DNA of 40,040 nt, taken from positions 1 through 40,040 of the forward strand of contig QCHC01000005.1 of the NCBI GenBank assembly GCA_003279765.1. Direction: 5' to 3'. The translations under genes and the position numbers were made by a program. The notes under the pieces were generated by a model that was given only the letters and a program-made list of their open reading frames with translations, did no database searches and was not told the origin of the DNA. Positions 27,742 through 36,699 of this stretch are shown one piece after another (the stretch's first letter is position 1; each line of letters starts with the position of its first letter). This stretch comes from Pelagibacteraceae bacterium AG-390-M19. GTDB lineage: Bacteria > Pseudomonadota > Alphaproteobacteria > Pelagibacterales > Pelagibacteraceae.

Positions 27742-29142
27742 ATGACTGATCAGTTGGCTGCTCTTACTACCATATTTACAGAATTCTACTACTGGGTGAC
27801 AGTGGTGCTGATGTTCTTAATTCACGTCGGTTTCTGTATGTATGAAGTTGGAGCTTCTCGATACAAACACCATCAACATACTCTTATGAAAAACACAATG
27901 CTGATACCTTTAGTAACAGTAACCTGGTTTTTATTTGGTTGGTGGATTTACTGGGCTTTTCCAACAGGACCTGGATTAGCACCTTCAATAATGAATGAAA
28001 GTACTGCTCTAATCACAGACGAGTCTGCGTTTAGTGCTACTTGGTATACAGCTACAAGTGAACTTATGGCGATCAATCTAGGAGATCACATTTCTGGTGT
28101 CTTCTGGGCTGCTTTCCTTCTATTTTCTTGGACAGCTGCTTCTATCGTTTCAGGAGCTATCATAGAAAGAATTACAACTTTTGCATTTGGTATTCTAGCA
28201 ATTGCGATTGGGTCGGTATTTTGGACAATTGATGCTGCTTGGGGATGGCACTTTGATGGATGGATGTTAAAACTTTTGGGATATCATGATGCATATGCAT
28301 CAGGTGTAATCCACGCAATTGCGGGTGGATTTGCTTTAGGTGTTCTTATGGTTTTAGGTCCAAGAATTGGAAAATTCTCATCAAGTGGTGAACCTAGAAA
28401 CATAGGGCCTAGAAATCCTTGGCTAGTAACAGTTGGATTATTTTTAATTTATACTGGTTTCTGGGGATTTTATGCTGCATGTAACATTCCAATTTTTGAC
28501 TTAGGTCCAGAATATGGAATGGAAGGTATATCTTATTGGACAGCTACAAATATATACGTAACTCCTACTACACTTAGTGGTATTACCTTTAACTTCTTGA
28601 TGTCACTATCAGGAGGATTATTGGCTGGATATTGGATTGCTAAAGGTGATCCTTTCTGGACATACTCTAGTGGACTAGCAGGTGTTATCTGTGCTTCAGC
28701 TGGAAATGACTTATATCATCCAATTCAATCAATGATCATTGGTATGATCGGTGTTGTGATTGCATACAAACTACATTACTGGGTTGAACGTAAGTTCAAA
28801 ATCGATGATGCAGTAGGGGCAGTTGCGGTTCACGGTTATGCAGGATTTGTTGGTCTTGTAATTTGTGGTTTTGTTTTATGGGGCTACCCATCATCTGGTT
28901 ACAGTGTGGGTGCTATGTGGGATGGAACTACTTATGCAACAATCAATCCTCTTGGACAGTTCATCGGAGCAATAATTATGTTTGTTGTTCTTGGACTAAT
29001 ACCAGGCTATATCATAGCTAAAGTACTTAACGGTATGGGCAAACTAAGAATCCCACGTGAAGTAGAAATAGCTGGATTAGATTATGAAATGATGGAAACT
29101 GCTAAAGAAGATGAAAAAGCAGTTGCATCTGCAACCAGGTAA
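27742..29142 (+). CDS. amt: Ammonium transporter (Amt family); start at ATG 27742 preferred to track GTG 27736
   Basis: Multi-TM; conserved D/H pair (HDAYASGVIHAIAGG) and second pore His (DDAVGAVAVHGYAG). Confidence 0.88.
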   Translation: MTDQLAALTTIFTEFYYWVTVVLMFLIHVGFCMYEVGASRYKHHQHTLMKNTMLIPLVTVTWFLFGWWIYWAFPTGPGLAPSIMNESTALITDESAFSATWYTATSELMAINLGDHISGVFWAAFLLFSWTAASIVSGAIIERITTFAFGILAIAIGSVFWTIDAAWGWHFDGWMLKLLGYHDAYASGVIHAIAGGFALGVLMVLGPRIGKFSSSGEPRNIGPRNPWLVTVGLFLIYTGFWGFYAACNIPIFDLGPEYGMEGISYWTATNIYVTPTTLSGITFNFLMSLSGGLLAGYWIAKGDPFWTYSSGLAGVICASAGNDLYHPIQSMIIGMIGVVIAYKLHYWVERKFKIDDAVGAVAVHGYAGFVGLVICGFVLWGYPSSGYSVGAMWDGTTYATINPLGQFIGAIIMFVVLGLIPGYIIAKVLNGMGKLRIPREVEIAGLDYEMMETAKEDEKAVASATR

Positions 29143-29153
29143 AGGAGAAATAT

Positions 29154-29384
29154 ATGGCTACAGTAACAAACTGGATAGATCACCTTAACAAACCAGCTGA
29201 AGAAGTGGTTGGTGCTGTTTACCCTGGTGCTGGATCTAGCGAAGGTATACTGGTAATCATTGCTATAATTTTATGGGTTGGTTGGCATGTCTTAACTGCA
29301 AAATCTGAAAGTGATGAACTTTCAAGATTAGCAAGGAAGAGACATGGTGCTAACGATCATAAAAGCAATATTACCGATTGGTAA
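29154..29384 (+). CDS. Small single-TM protein next to amt
   Basis: 76 aa; RBS AGGAGA, 11 bp after amt; TM GILVIIAIILWVGWHVL; followed by terminator. Confidence 0.75.
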   Translation: MATVTNWIDHLNKPAEEVVGAVYPGAGSSEGILVIIAIILWVGWHVLTAKSESDELSRLARKRHGANDHKSNITDW

Positions 29385-29399
29385 TTAAAATTAAAATTT

Positions 29400-29430
29400 G
29401 GGCGCTATTTTAATTAATAGCGCCCTTTTT
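29400..29430 (+). terminator. Rho-independent terminator-like hairpin
   Basis: GGGCGCTATT-TTAATT-AATAGCGCCC then TTTTT. Confidence 0.85.
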
Positions 29431-29443
29431 AATTTGAAGTTTT

Positions 29444-29593
29444 ATGAGAGATGAAAATAAAGAATTGAGACCCTCAAAGATGAGAGGAGTTGTGTTTCCT
29501 AAAGCTAAATACGGTGTAATTTTAGCAATAATAATTATTATAGTTGTAAATCTAATTTATTATAAAGAAACTATCTTATCTTTTTTTAAATAA
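29444..29593 (+). CDS. Small (49 aa) single-TM membrane protein, not in supplied ORF track
   Basis: My translation: MRDENKELRPSKMRGVVFPKAKYGVILAIIIIIVVNLIYYKETILSFFK*; positively charged N-term then hydrophobic helix; 17 bp before gmaS-like gene. Confidence 0.55.
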   Translation: MRDENKELRPSKMRGVVFPKAKYGVILAIIIIIVVNLIYYKETILSFFK

Positions 29594-29610
29594 TTATGTT
29601 AAGCTAAGTA

Positions 29611-30936
29611 ATGGCTAAAGACTTATTTAAAATTGCAAAACAAAAAAAAATTAAATATTTTTTAATTAGCTTTGTTGATCTTTTTGGAGTTTTGAGATCA
29701 AAACTTGTTCCAGCTCATGCAATAAAAGAAATGCAAACTGCAGGTGCAGGTTTTGCTGGTTTTGCAGCATGGCTGGATATGACACCAGCAGACTCTGATA
29801 TGTTTGGAATCCCCGATCCTGATAGTTTGATTCAATTACCTTGGAATAAAGAAGTTGGATGGTTAGCATCTGATTTATGGATGAACGGTAAACCAGTAGA
29901 AGCATCGCCAAGAGTAATGTTAAAAAATCAAATCAAAAAACTAAAAACACAAAATTTGACAATGAAATCAGGTGTTGAATGTGAGTATTTTCTAATATCA
30001 CCTGATGGAGATTCAATTGCAGACCCAAGAGATACACAATCAAAACCTTGCTACGATCAATCTGCACTGATGAGAAGATATGATTTAATAAAAGAAATTT
30101 GCGATTGTATGATTGAAATGGGATGGGGCCCATATCAAAATGATCATGAGGATGCAAACGGACAGTTTGAAATGAATTGGGATTACTCTGATTGCTTAGA
30201 AACTGCAGATAGACACACATTTTTTAAATACATGGTGAAAACAATTGCTGAAAAACATGGATTAAGAGCAACCTTCATGCCTAAGCCATTTAATAATTTA
30301 ACAGGTAATGGGTGTCATGCTCACGTATCAGTTTGGCAAGGTAAAAAAAATATGTTTTTAGATAAGTCTGATAAACTTGGATTAAGTAAAATTGCCTATA
30401 ATTTTTTAGGTGGAGTAATTAAAAATGCATCATCGTTATCAGCATTTTTTAATCCAACAATTAATAGCTATAGAAGAATAAATGCACCACCTACGAAATC
30501 TGGTGCATCATGGTCACCAAGTAGTATTTCTTATACAGGCAACAATCGAACTCACATGATTAGAATACCTGATCCAGGAAGGTTTGAATTAAGATTAATG
30601 GATGGATCTGCAAATCCATATTTATTACAAGCTAGTATTTTAGCTGCTGGCTTAGACGGTTTGAAGAATAAAATTGATCCAGGTAATCCTTTGCACTGTA
30701 ATATGTACGAAGACTTTGCAAAATATCCTGACTTACCAAAATTACCAGATGAATTAGATCAATCACTTTCTAAATTAAAAAATAATAAAAGTATGAATGA
30801 AGCGTTTGGATCTCATGTTATTTCAAGCTATGTAAAATTGAGAAACACAGAAATCAAAGAATTTAAATCAAAAGAAAGTTTTGACAAAGCTAAAGCAGTC
30901 ACGAAATGGGAAAAAGATAATACATTGGATTGTTAG
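29611..30936 (+). CDS. gmaS: Gamma-glutamylmethylamide synthetase-like (type III GS family, paralogue 2)
   Basis: 441 aa; GAGFAGFAAWLDMTPADSDMFGIPDPDSLIQLPW, NDHEDANGQFEMNWDYSD, MPKPFNNLTGNGCHAHVSVW; methylamine-gene context. Confidence 0.8.
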   Translation: MAKDLFKIAKQKKIKYFLISFVDLFGVLRSKLVPAHAIKEMQTAGAGFAGFAAWLDMTPADSDMFGIPDPDSLIQLPWNKEVGWLASDLWMNGKPVEASPRVMLKNQIKKLKTQNLTMKSGVECEYFLISPDGDSIADPRDTQSKPCYDQSALMRRYDLIKEICDCMIEMGWGPYQNDHEDANGQFEMNWDYSDCLETADRHTFFKYMVKTIAEKHGLRATFMPKPFNNLTGNGCHAHVSVWQGKKNMFLDKSDKLGLSKIAYNFLGGVIKNASSLSAFFNPTINSYRRINAPPTKSGASWSPSSISYTGNNRTHMIRIPDPGRFELRLMDGSANPYLLQASILAAGLDGLKNKIDPGNPLHCNMYEDFAKYPDLPKLPDELDQSLSKLKNNKSMNEAFGSHVISSYVKLRNTEIKEFKSKESFDKAKAVTKWEKDNTLDC

Positions 30937-30939
30937 TTT

Positions 30940-32070
30940 ATGAGTATTTTATCTAACGGTCATCAATGGAAATTGACTGAATTTGTAGATAATAAGAAAT
31001 ATTCATTTGATAGAGACCAAATCTTAAACTCATTAACATCAAAAGATATCGATGATGCTTTCAATTCTATTTCAAAATGGGAAGGATACTCCCCTACACC
31101 TTTAGTTAAATTAAACAAATTAGCAAAAGAATTAAATTTAAAAAATATTTTTTATAAAGACGAAAATAAAAGATTTAATTTAAAATCTTTCAAAGCTCTA
31201 GGAGGAGCATATGCAGTAGAAAAAGTTACTAAAGGAAATAAAGAAATAGTCGTAGCGACTGCTACAGCTGGAAACCATGGTAGGTCTGTTGCCTGGGGTG
31301 CAAAAAGATTAGGTTTAAAATGTAAAATTTTTATAAGTGAATTTGTAAGTGATGCAAGAGGCAAAGCTATGGAAGCACTTGGTGCAGAAGTTATAAAAGT
31401 TAAAGGCAATTATGAAAATTCTTTGATTGAATGCATTAAACAATCTACAGAAAATAATTGGCAAATTGTTCAGGATGTTGCTTGGAAAGATTATATGCTA
31501 GTACCTAAATATACAATGGCTGGTTATTCAGTCATGATGAAGGAAATAGCTGAACAAATAAATAATGAAAAAATTTCTCATATTATTTTACAAGCTGGAG
31601 TTGGTGGCATGGCTGGTGCAATGGTAGCTGGAATAGCAAGATATCTAGATAATATTCCAACAATAATTGTTGTGGAACCAGATAGTGCGGCATGTGTGAT
31701 GGAAAGTATTAAAACTGGAAAGATAGAAAAAATTGATATTAAAAGAGAAAGTTTAATGGGCGGGATGTCGTGTGGAGAAGTGTCACTTGTGCCATGGGAA
31801 ATCTTAAAAAACTCAGTTAAACATTGTATAAGTTTACCTGACGATGATATTGCAAAAACTATGAAATTACTTGGAAATGCAAGCTTTAGTGAAGAAAGTA
31901 TAATTGCAGGTGAAAATGCAGCTCCAGGAGTAATTAGTTTAATTGCAAGCTACGAAGATGAAACAATTAAGAATAAAATAGAGCTTAATGAAAAATCTAA
32001 TGTGTTAATTTTTGGTTGTGAGGGAGATACCGATCAAGAAATGTATCAAAAATTAGTAAACCAAAAATAA
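30940..32070 (+). CDS. dpaL: Diaminopropionate ammonia-lyase-like PLP enzyme (fold type II)
   Basis: 376 aa; NLKSFKALGGAYAV PLP-Lys region, ATAGNHGRSVAWGAKRLG, MGGMSCGEVSLVPWEIL. Confidence 0.8.
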   Translation: MSILSNGHQWKLTEFVDNKKYSFDRDQILNSLTSKDIDDAFNSISKWEGYSPTPLVKLNKLAKELNLKNIFYKDENKRFNLKSFKALGGAYAVEKVTKGNKEIVVATATAGNHGRSVAWGAKRLGLKCKIFISEFVSDARGKAMEALGAEVIKVKGNYENSLIECIKQSTENNWQIVQDVAWKDYMLVPKYTMAGYSVMMKEIAEQINNEKISHIILQAGVGGMAGAMVAGIARYLDNIPTIIVVEPDSAACVMESIKTGKIEKIDIKRESLMGGMSCGEVSLVPWEILKNSVKHCISLPDDDIAKTMKLLGNASFSEESIIAGENAAPGVISLIASYEDETIKNKIELNEKSNVLIFGCEGDTDQEMYQKLVNQK

Positions 32071-32075
32071 TTATA

Positions 32076-33497
32076 ATGAAAAGCACAGGAATATTTTGGA
32101 TTAGAGAAGATTTTAGAATTCATAATAATCCAGCTCTTTCCTTTGCAACCAATAATCACGATAACGTGGTTGCACTATATATTTATAACAATGTTGAATT
32201 TGATAACAAAAGAGAAGCTCAGAAATGGTGGTTATTTAAATCATTAGAGTCAATAAAAACAGAACTTTCAAAGTTTAAAATCAAACTTGAAATTTTAAAA
32301 GGTGACGAGTTGGATATTTTTTCAAAACTGAAAAAAAAAGATAACGCATGTATCTATTGGAATAAAATTTATGAACCAGATGTTATATCTAAAGGAAAAA
32401 AAATAAGAGATCTATTTATAAAAAACGAAATAGAATATAAATATTTTAAAGGAAATATTTTAAATGAATTTCAAGAAGTAACTAAAAATGATGGTACACC
32501 ATTTAAAGTATTTACACCTTTCTGGAGAACTGCTGAACAAATTTATCTAAATCAACCTCCCAGTAAAAATTACATTGTAAAAAAGAAAACTAAAGCAATC
32601 AATTTTTTTAAAAATTCTATAGATCTCAAGAATATTTTACCCAATAAAAAATGGTATGAAAAATTTGATAAATATTGGAAAGTTTCTGAAAATGATTCTC
32701 AAAAAATCCTTAAAGATTTGTTAGAAAATAAAATTAAGGATTATGGAACAAATAGAGATATTCCTTCTATAAACGGTACTTCTAGGATGTCTCCGTATTT
32801 AAAATTTGGTCAAATTCATGTAAATACAATTTGGAAAAAGTGTAATGAACTAAAATCAAAAGGAATTGGGTATAGAAAATATATAAACGAATTAGGTTGG
32901 CGTGAATTTTCTCACAGTCTAATTAATTATTTTCCTGAATTTTTAAAAGGTAACTTTAGAAAAGAATTTGATAAATTTCCGTGGGCTAAAAATGAAAAAT
33001 TTTTAAAAGCATGGAAAAAAGGTATGACGGGTTATCCTATTGTTGATGCTGGTATGAGAGAGTTATACGAAACTGGATGGATGCATAATAGAATAAGAAT
33101 GGTTGTAGGATCCTTTTTAGTTAAACATTTGAGAATTAATTGGATAGAAGGAGAGAAGCATTTTAGAAACTGCTTACTTGATTTTAATAAAGCTAATAAT
33201 GTTGCACAATGGCAATGGGTTGCAGGTTGTGGAGCTGATGCTGCACCTTACTTTAGAATTTTTAATCCTATTCTTCAGGGTGAAAAGTTTGATAAGGAAG
33301 GAATATATGTAAAAAAATGGGTTCCTGAATTAAAGAAAGTTCCTGCAAAATTTATTCACAAACCTTGGGAAATGGAAATAAAGTATCAAGAAGCTATCAA
33401 AACAATTATTGGTAAAGACTACCCACAACCAATCGTTATTCATGAAAAAGCAAGAGCTGCTGCATTGGATGCATTTCAATCTCTGAAGAAAAAATAA
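32076..33497 (+). CDS. phr: Deoxyribodipyrimidine photolyase / cryptochrome family
   Basis: 473 aa; WIREDFRIHNNPAL, SRMSPYLKFGQI, GYPIVDAGMRELYETGWMHNRIRMVVGSFLVKHL, NNVAQWQWVAGCGADAAPYFRIFNP. Confidence 0.93.
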   Translation: MKSTGIFWIREDFRIHNNPALSFATNNHDNVVALYIYNNVEFDNKREAQKWWLFKSLESIKTELSKFKIKLEILKGDELDIFSKLKKKDNACIYWNKIYEPDVISKGKKIRDLFIKNEIEYKYFKGNILNEFQEVTKNDGTPFKVFTPFWRTAEQIYLNQPPSKNYIVKKKTKAINFFKNSIDLKNILPNKKWYEKFDKYWKVSENDSQKILKDLLENKIKDYGTNRDIPSINGTSRMSPYLKFGQIHVNTIWKKCNELKSKGIGYRKYINELGWREFSHSLINYFPEFLKGNFRKEFDKFPWAKNEKFLKAWKKGMTGYPIVDAGMRELYETGWMHNRIRMVVGSFLVKHLRINWIEGEKHFRNCLLDFNKANNVAQWQWVAGCGADAAPYFRIFNPILQGEKFDKEGIYVKKWVPELKKVPAKFIHKPWEMEIKYQEAIKTIIGKDYPQPIVIHEKARAAALDAFQSLKKK

Positions 33498-33498
33498 C

Positions 33499-33918
33499 TT
33501 ATTCTCCCAAAAAATGGTGAATTATAGATCTTTTTTGATCCTCTAATCTATGTTCAAACAAATAGAGACCTTGCCAAGTACCAAGTAATAATTCGTTATT
33601 TTTAACACTAAGAGAAATTTGATTATTCGTTAATGCAGATTTTATATGAGCTGGCATATCATCTTTACCCTCAGTTGTATGAACATAAAGCGAATTATCC
33701 ATTGGTGCTAATTTATCAAAATATTTTATCAAATCAGTTTGCACATCTGGGTCAGCATTTTCCTGAATAATTAAAGATGCACTTGTATGTTGGATACTTA
33801 AATTTAAAATTCCATTCTTGAAATTATTTTCATTTATCCAATCAAGAGTTTGATCAGTAAATTCATATAACTTTTGACCATTGGTATTTATTTGAAGATT
33901 AAAAAATTCTTGTTTCAT
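33499..33918 (-). CDS. YjbQ family protein (UPF0047)
   Basis: 139 aa; IQHTSASLIIQENADPDVQTDL, LLGTWQGLYLFEHR. Confidence 0.92.
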   Translation of the reverse strand: MKQEFFNLQINTNGQKLYEFTDQTLDWINENNFKNGILNLSIQHTSASLIIQENADPDVQTDLIKYFDKLAPMDNSLYVHTTEGKDDMPAHIKSALTNNQISLSVKNNELLLGTWQGLYLFEHRLEDQKRSIIHHFLGE

Positions 33919-34967
33919 GAATTCATCGCTTTGGATGTTAATTCATATAATCTACTGATTGTTCTTTCAAATGGTTTTTCTAATAGTTTTGAAGATGTAA
34001 ATTTATCTAAACTTTGATCAGCTGTTACTGCAATTGGAATACTATTGTCATAAATTATGTCTAATAAAGTAATAAACCTTTGCTGTTGATTAGAATTAAA
34101 ATTATCAAACTGTGGTATTTGATCTATCACAATAAAAATACAATTTTTAATAATTTCTAAATAGTCTTCTGCACCTAAATTTTGATCACATAATGTTTTA
34201 AAATCAAATCTAGCCACTCCTTCATAAAAATTTTCTATTTTAAAGTTTCTTCCTTTAACATTAATTATTTTCTCAGTTTTTTTTTTATCTTTTGTAATAG
34301 TTCTAAAAAATTTATTTATTTTAAAATTAGTTTCTTCATCAAGTGGAAAAAAATATCTATCTTGAGCATTAGATTTTCTATAATCATCTTCAATTACAAG
34401 TTCGTACTGAAAAGATTGATCCTCCATTATTTTTATAAATGGTTTGAATTGATCTCTTTGAAGACCATCTTTATAAAGTTCAGAGATTTTAGTATTTGAA
34501 GTTACAATTATTTTTATATCTTCTTTGAAGATTTGATCAAACAACTTTCCTAAAATCATGGCATCAACTATGTTAGTTACTTGAAACTCATCAAAGTAAA
34601 TTAAGAAAGCTTTTGATTTTAATTCTTTAACAAATTCATTAATAATATTTTCTTGGTTATCACCTTTTCTTTCATGAACAAAATTATGAAAACTCAACAT
34701 AAACTCATTAAAATGTAATCTTAATTTCTTGTGATCTAATTGATCAAAAAAGAAATCTAAAATCATTGTCTTGCCTACACCAACATCTCCATATAAATAA
34801 AATCCCTTTTTAAAAGATTGGCTCTTAAAAATTTTTGATATTAATGATTGAAAATTACCCTGATAATACTCTTGCAGTTTTTTTAATAAATCTATCTGGC
34901 TAGAATTAATTTCTAGATTTTGTTTTTTACAATGAAATATAAATTCTTTTTCAAAAAATAGAGCCAT
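33915..34967 (-). CDS. zapE: AFG1-like / ZapE cell-division ATPase
   Basis: 350 aa; GFYLYGDVGVGKTMILDFFFD, RLHFNEFM, YFDEFQVTNIVDAMIL. Confidence 0.88.
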   Translation of the reverse strand: MALFFEKEFIFHCKKQNLEINSSQIDLLKKLQEYYQGNFQSLISKIFKSQSFKKGFYLYGDVGVGKTMILDFFFDQLDHKKLRLHFNEFMLSFHNFVHERKGDNQENIINEFVKELKSKAFLIYFDEFQVTNIVDAMILGKLFDQIFKEDIKIIVTSNTKISELYKDGLQRDQFKPFIKIMEDQSFQYELVIEDDYRKSNAQDRYFFPLDEETNFKINKFFRTITKDKKKTEKIINVKGRNFKIENFYEGVARFDFKTLCDQNLGAEDYLEIIKNCIFIVIDQIPQFDNFNSNQQQRFITLLDIIYDNSIPIAVTADQSLDKFTSSKLLEKPFERTISRLYELTSKAMNS

Positions 34968-35398
34968 TAATTTCTTTTAGTTTTAAAATCGATACCATAT
35001 TCTGAACGAGGTCCTTTTCGTAAACCAAATGGTCCTGGAATAAATATTGTCATTGGTTTTGTACCTGGTTCTAAATCAACTCTATGAAAAGAGTTTGCGG
35101 ATCTAAAACCTATGTATCCTGGCTTTCTCCAAAATCTTCCATTTTTTGTGGTTTCCCAATACCCTCCTCTTAAGATTATAGTAATGTAAGGGCATAAATG
35201 GTTATGCACCCCATCGCCATGATCATCATCTAACATTTCATGAATTAATATATTAAATGGAAACCATTTAGGTCTATTCCTGAATATGACATAGTATCTA
35301 TTCATCCACGGTTTTGCTTCTTCAAATTTTGGGTGTGATGGTCCTCTATCTAGAACTACTTTTTTTCTACCGATCTTCTCTAAAAATTTCAAGATCAT
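34967..35398 (-). CDS. Cupin-like conserved hypothetical protein
   Basis: 143 aa; HNHLCPYITIILRGGYWETT...GYIGFRSANSFHRVDLEPGTKPMTIFIPGP. Confidence 0.6.
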   Translation of the reverse strand: MILKFLEKIGRKKVVLDRGPSHPKFEEAKPWMNRYYVIFRNRPKWFPFNILIHEMLDDDHGDGVHNHLCPYITIILRGGYWETTKNGRFWRKPGYIGFRSANSFHRVDLEPGTKPMTIFIPGPFGLRKGPRSEYGIDFKTKRN

Positions 35399-35400
35399 AT

Positions 35401-36699
35401 TTAATTGTATTGCACGATAGAACCGTTTCTTACTACATACAAATTATTATTAAATATAAATGGCTCTGAAACTATGTCTCCAGAAACCTTTTCAATGTTT
35501 AAAACTTTTCCTTCACTTAAATCAGCTATTATTATTTTTCCATCAGAATTTGTTAAATATAAATTGGTATTACCTATAACAAAACCAACTGGTTGAATAT
35601 CTTTTCTTTTTTTGGTTTTATAATTGTTAAAAAGATCTGTAATTCTAAGTATATTTCCTTTATTTTTTTCAATTACATACAAGTAGCCATCATTTGAAAC
35701 CGAAAAAATCAAATTACCAGTAATTATTGGAGTAATGTTGGAATTTAAATTATTAATCCAATTAACAACTCCTGTTTTTACATCCACAGAGTAAAATTCA
35801 TTTTTATTATTTGAAAAAAAGATGGATTTTCCATCTGATACTAGTTTTGATATTTTAAAATTATATGTTTCATTGATGATACTGCTACTTTGAGTTGGTA
35901 ATTGCCAAGTGATTAATCCAGTTTCAATATCAACCGCTGTGATATCTCCGATTGAGTTACTAAATACCACCATTTCATTAATTATAATTAATGAATATTT
36001 TGAATTTGATATTGTAAATGAGTCTTCCGTTTGCAAATTCCAACATTCGGACCCATCTTCAATTTTATAGCATCTCAATGTATTTTTATAATCAACTACA
36101 AAAATTTTATTTTTATAACTTTTAATATCTGAATTAAATGGATAGGTATTATTCTTTGACCAATTTAACTCCCCAGTATCAAGACTAACTGAGTAATATT
36201 TAGCAATACTGTCAGTAATGAAAATATTATTTTCTTTAATTGTAAAATTTAATTTAGGCCTTAATTTTTTTTCAGACTTTGTGTAATGGTTTTTTTTCCA
36301 TAATACTTTTTTATTATTGTCATATCTAATTATTGTACCTTTTTTATCAAAGAAAATTATACCGTCTGATAAGAAAATTGGTTTATAATTAAGATTGTTT
36401 ATTTCATCTAACTTTGAGAATTTAAAACTACCAATTTTTTTAAACATTCCATCATATATTTGAGCACCATAGTTATTTGTATTATCAATTATTTTATTAG
36501 ATGTTCTTAATCCTGATAAATTCAATTTAACTTCTTGATTGAATTCAGAAGCTTTTACTTCTTCTTCTGCAAATATTTTTTTTACATTTTCTTTTTTTGA
36601 TAAATCTTTGTCCTTTTCTTTCCAAATTCTTGAATTTTCATTGAAAGAACAATTATTTAGAAGAAAAAATGCAACAAAAAATGCTAATAGTCTATTCAC
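35401..36699 (-). CDS. PQQ-like beta-propeller lipoprotein (BamB-like)
   Basis: 432 aa; lipobox-like FFLLNNCSF; repeated GxxxWxxx blades (DIETGLITWQLP, DVKTGVVNWINNL). Confidence 0.75.
   Translation of the reverse strand: MNRLLAFFVAFFLLNNCSFNENSRIWKEKDKDLSKKENVKKIFAEEEVKASEFNQEVKLNLSGLRTSNKIIDNTNNYGAQIYDGMFKKIGSFKFSKLDEINNLNYKPIFLSDGIIFFDKKGTIIRYDNNKKVLWKKNHYTKSEKKLRPKLNFTIKENNIFITDSIAKYYSVSLDTGELNWSKNNTYPFNSDIKSYKNKIFVVDYKNTLRCYKIEDGSECWNLQTEDSFTISNSKYSLIIINEMVVFSNSIGDITAVDIETGLITWQLPTQSSSIINETYNFKISKLVSDGKSIFFSNNKNEFYSVDVKTGVVNWINNLNSNITPIITGNLIFSVSNDGYLYVIEKNKGNILRITDLFNNYKTKKRKDIQPVGFVIGNTNLYLTNSDGKIIIADLSEGKVLNIEKVSGDIVSEPFIFNNNLYVVRNGSIVQYN

Noticed and set aside
22484-27750. Similar leaders GAGgGGTGAAAATGACaGATC (22486-22505) and GAGAGTGAAAATGACtGATC (27733-27752) before the two MTD-starting genes
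   Set aside because: Short similarity covering RBS and start codons; may be coincidence.
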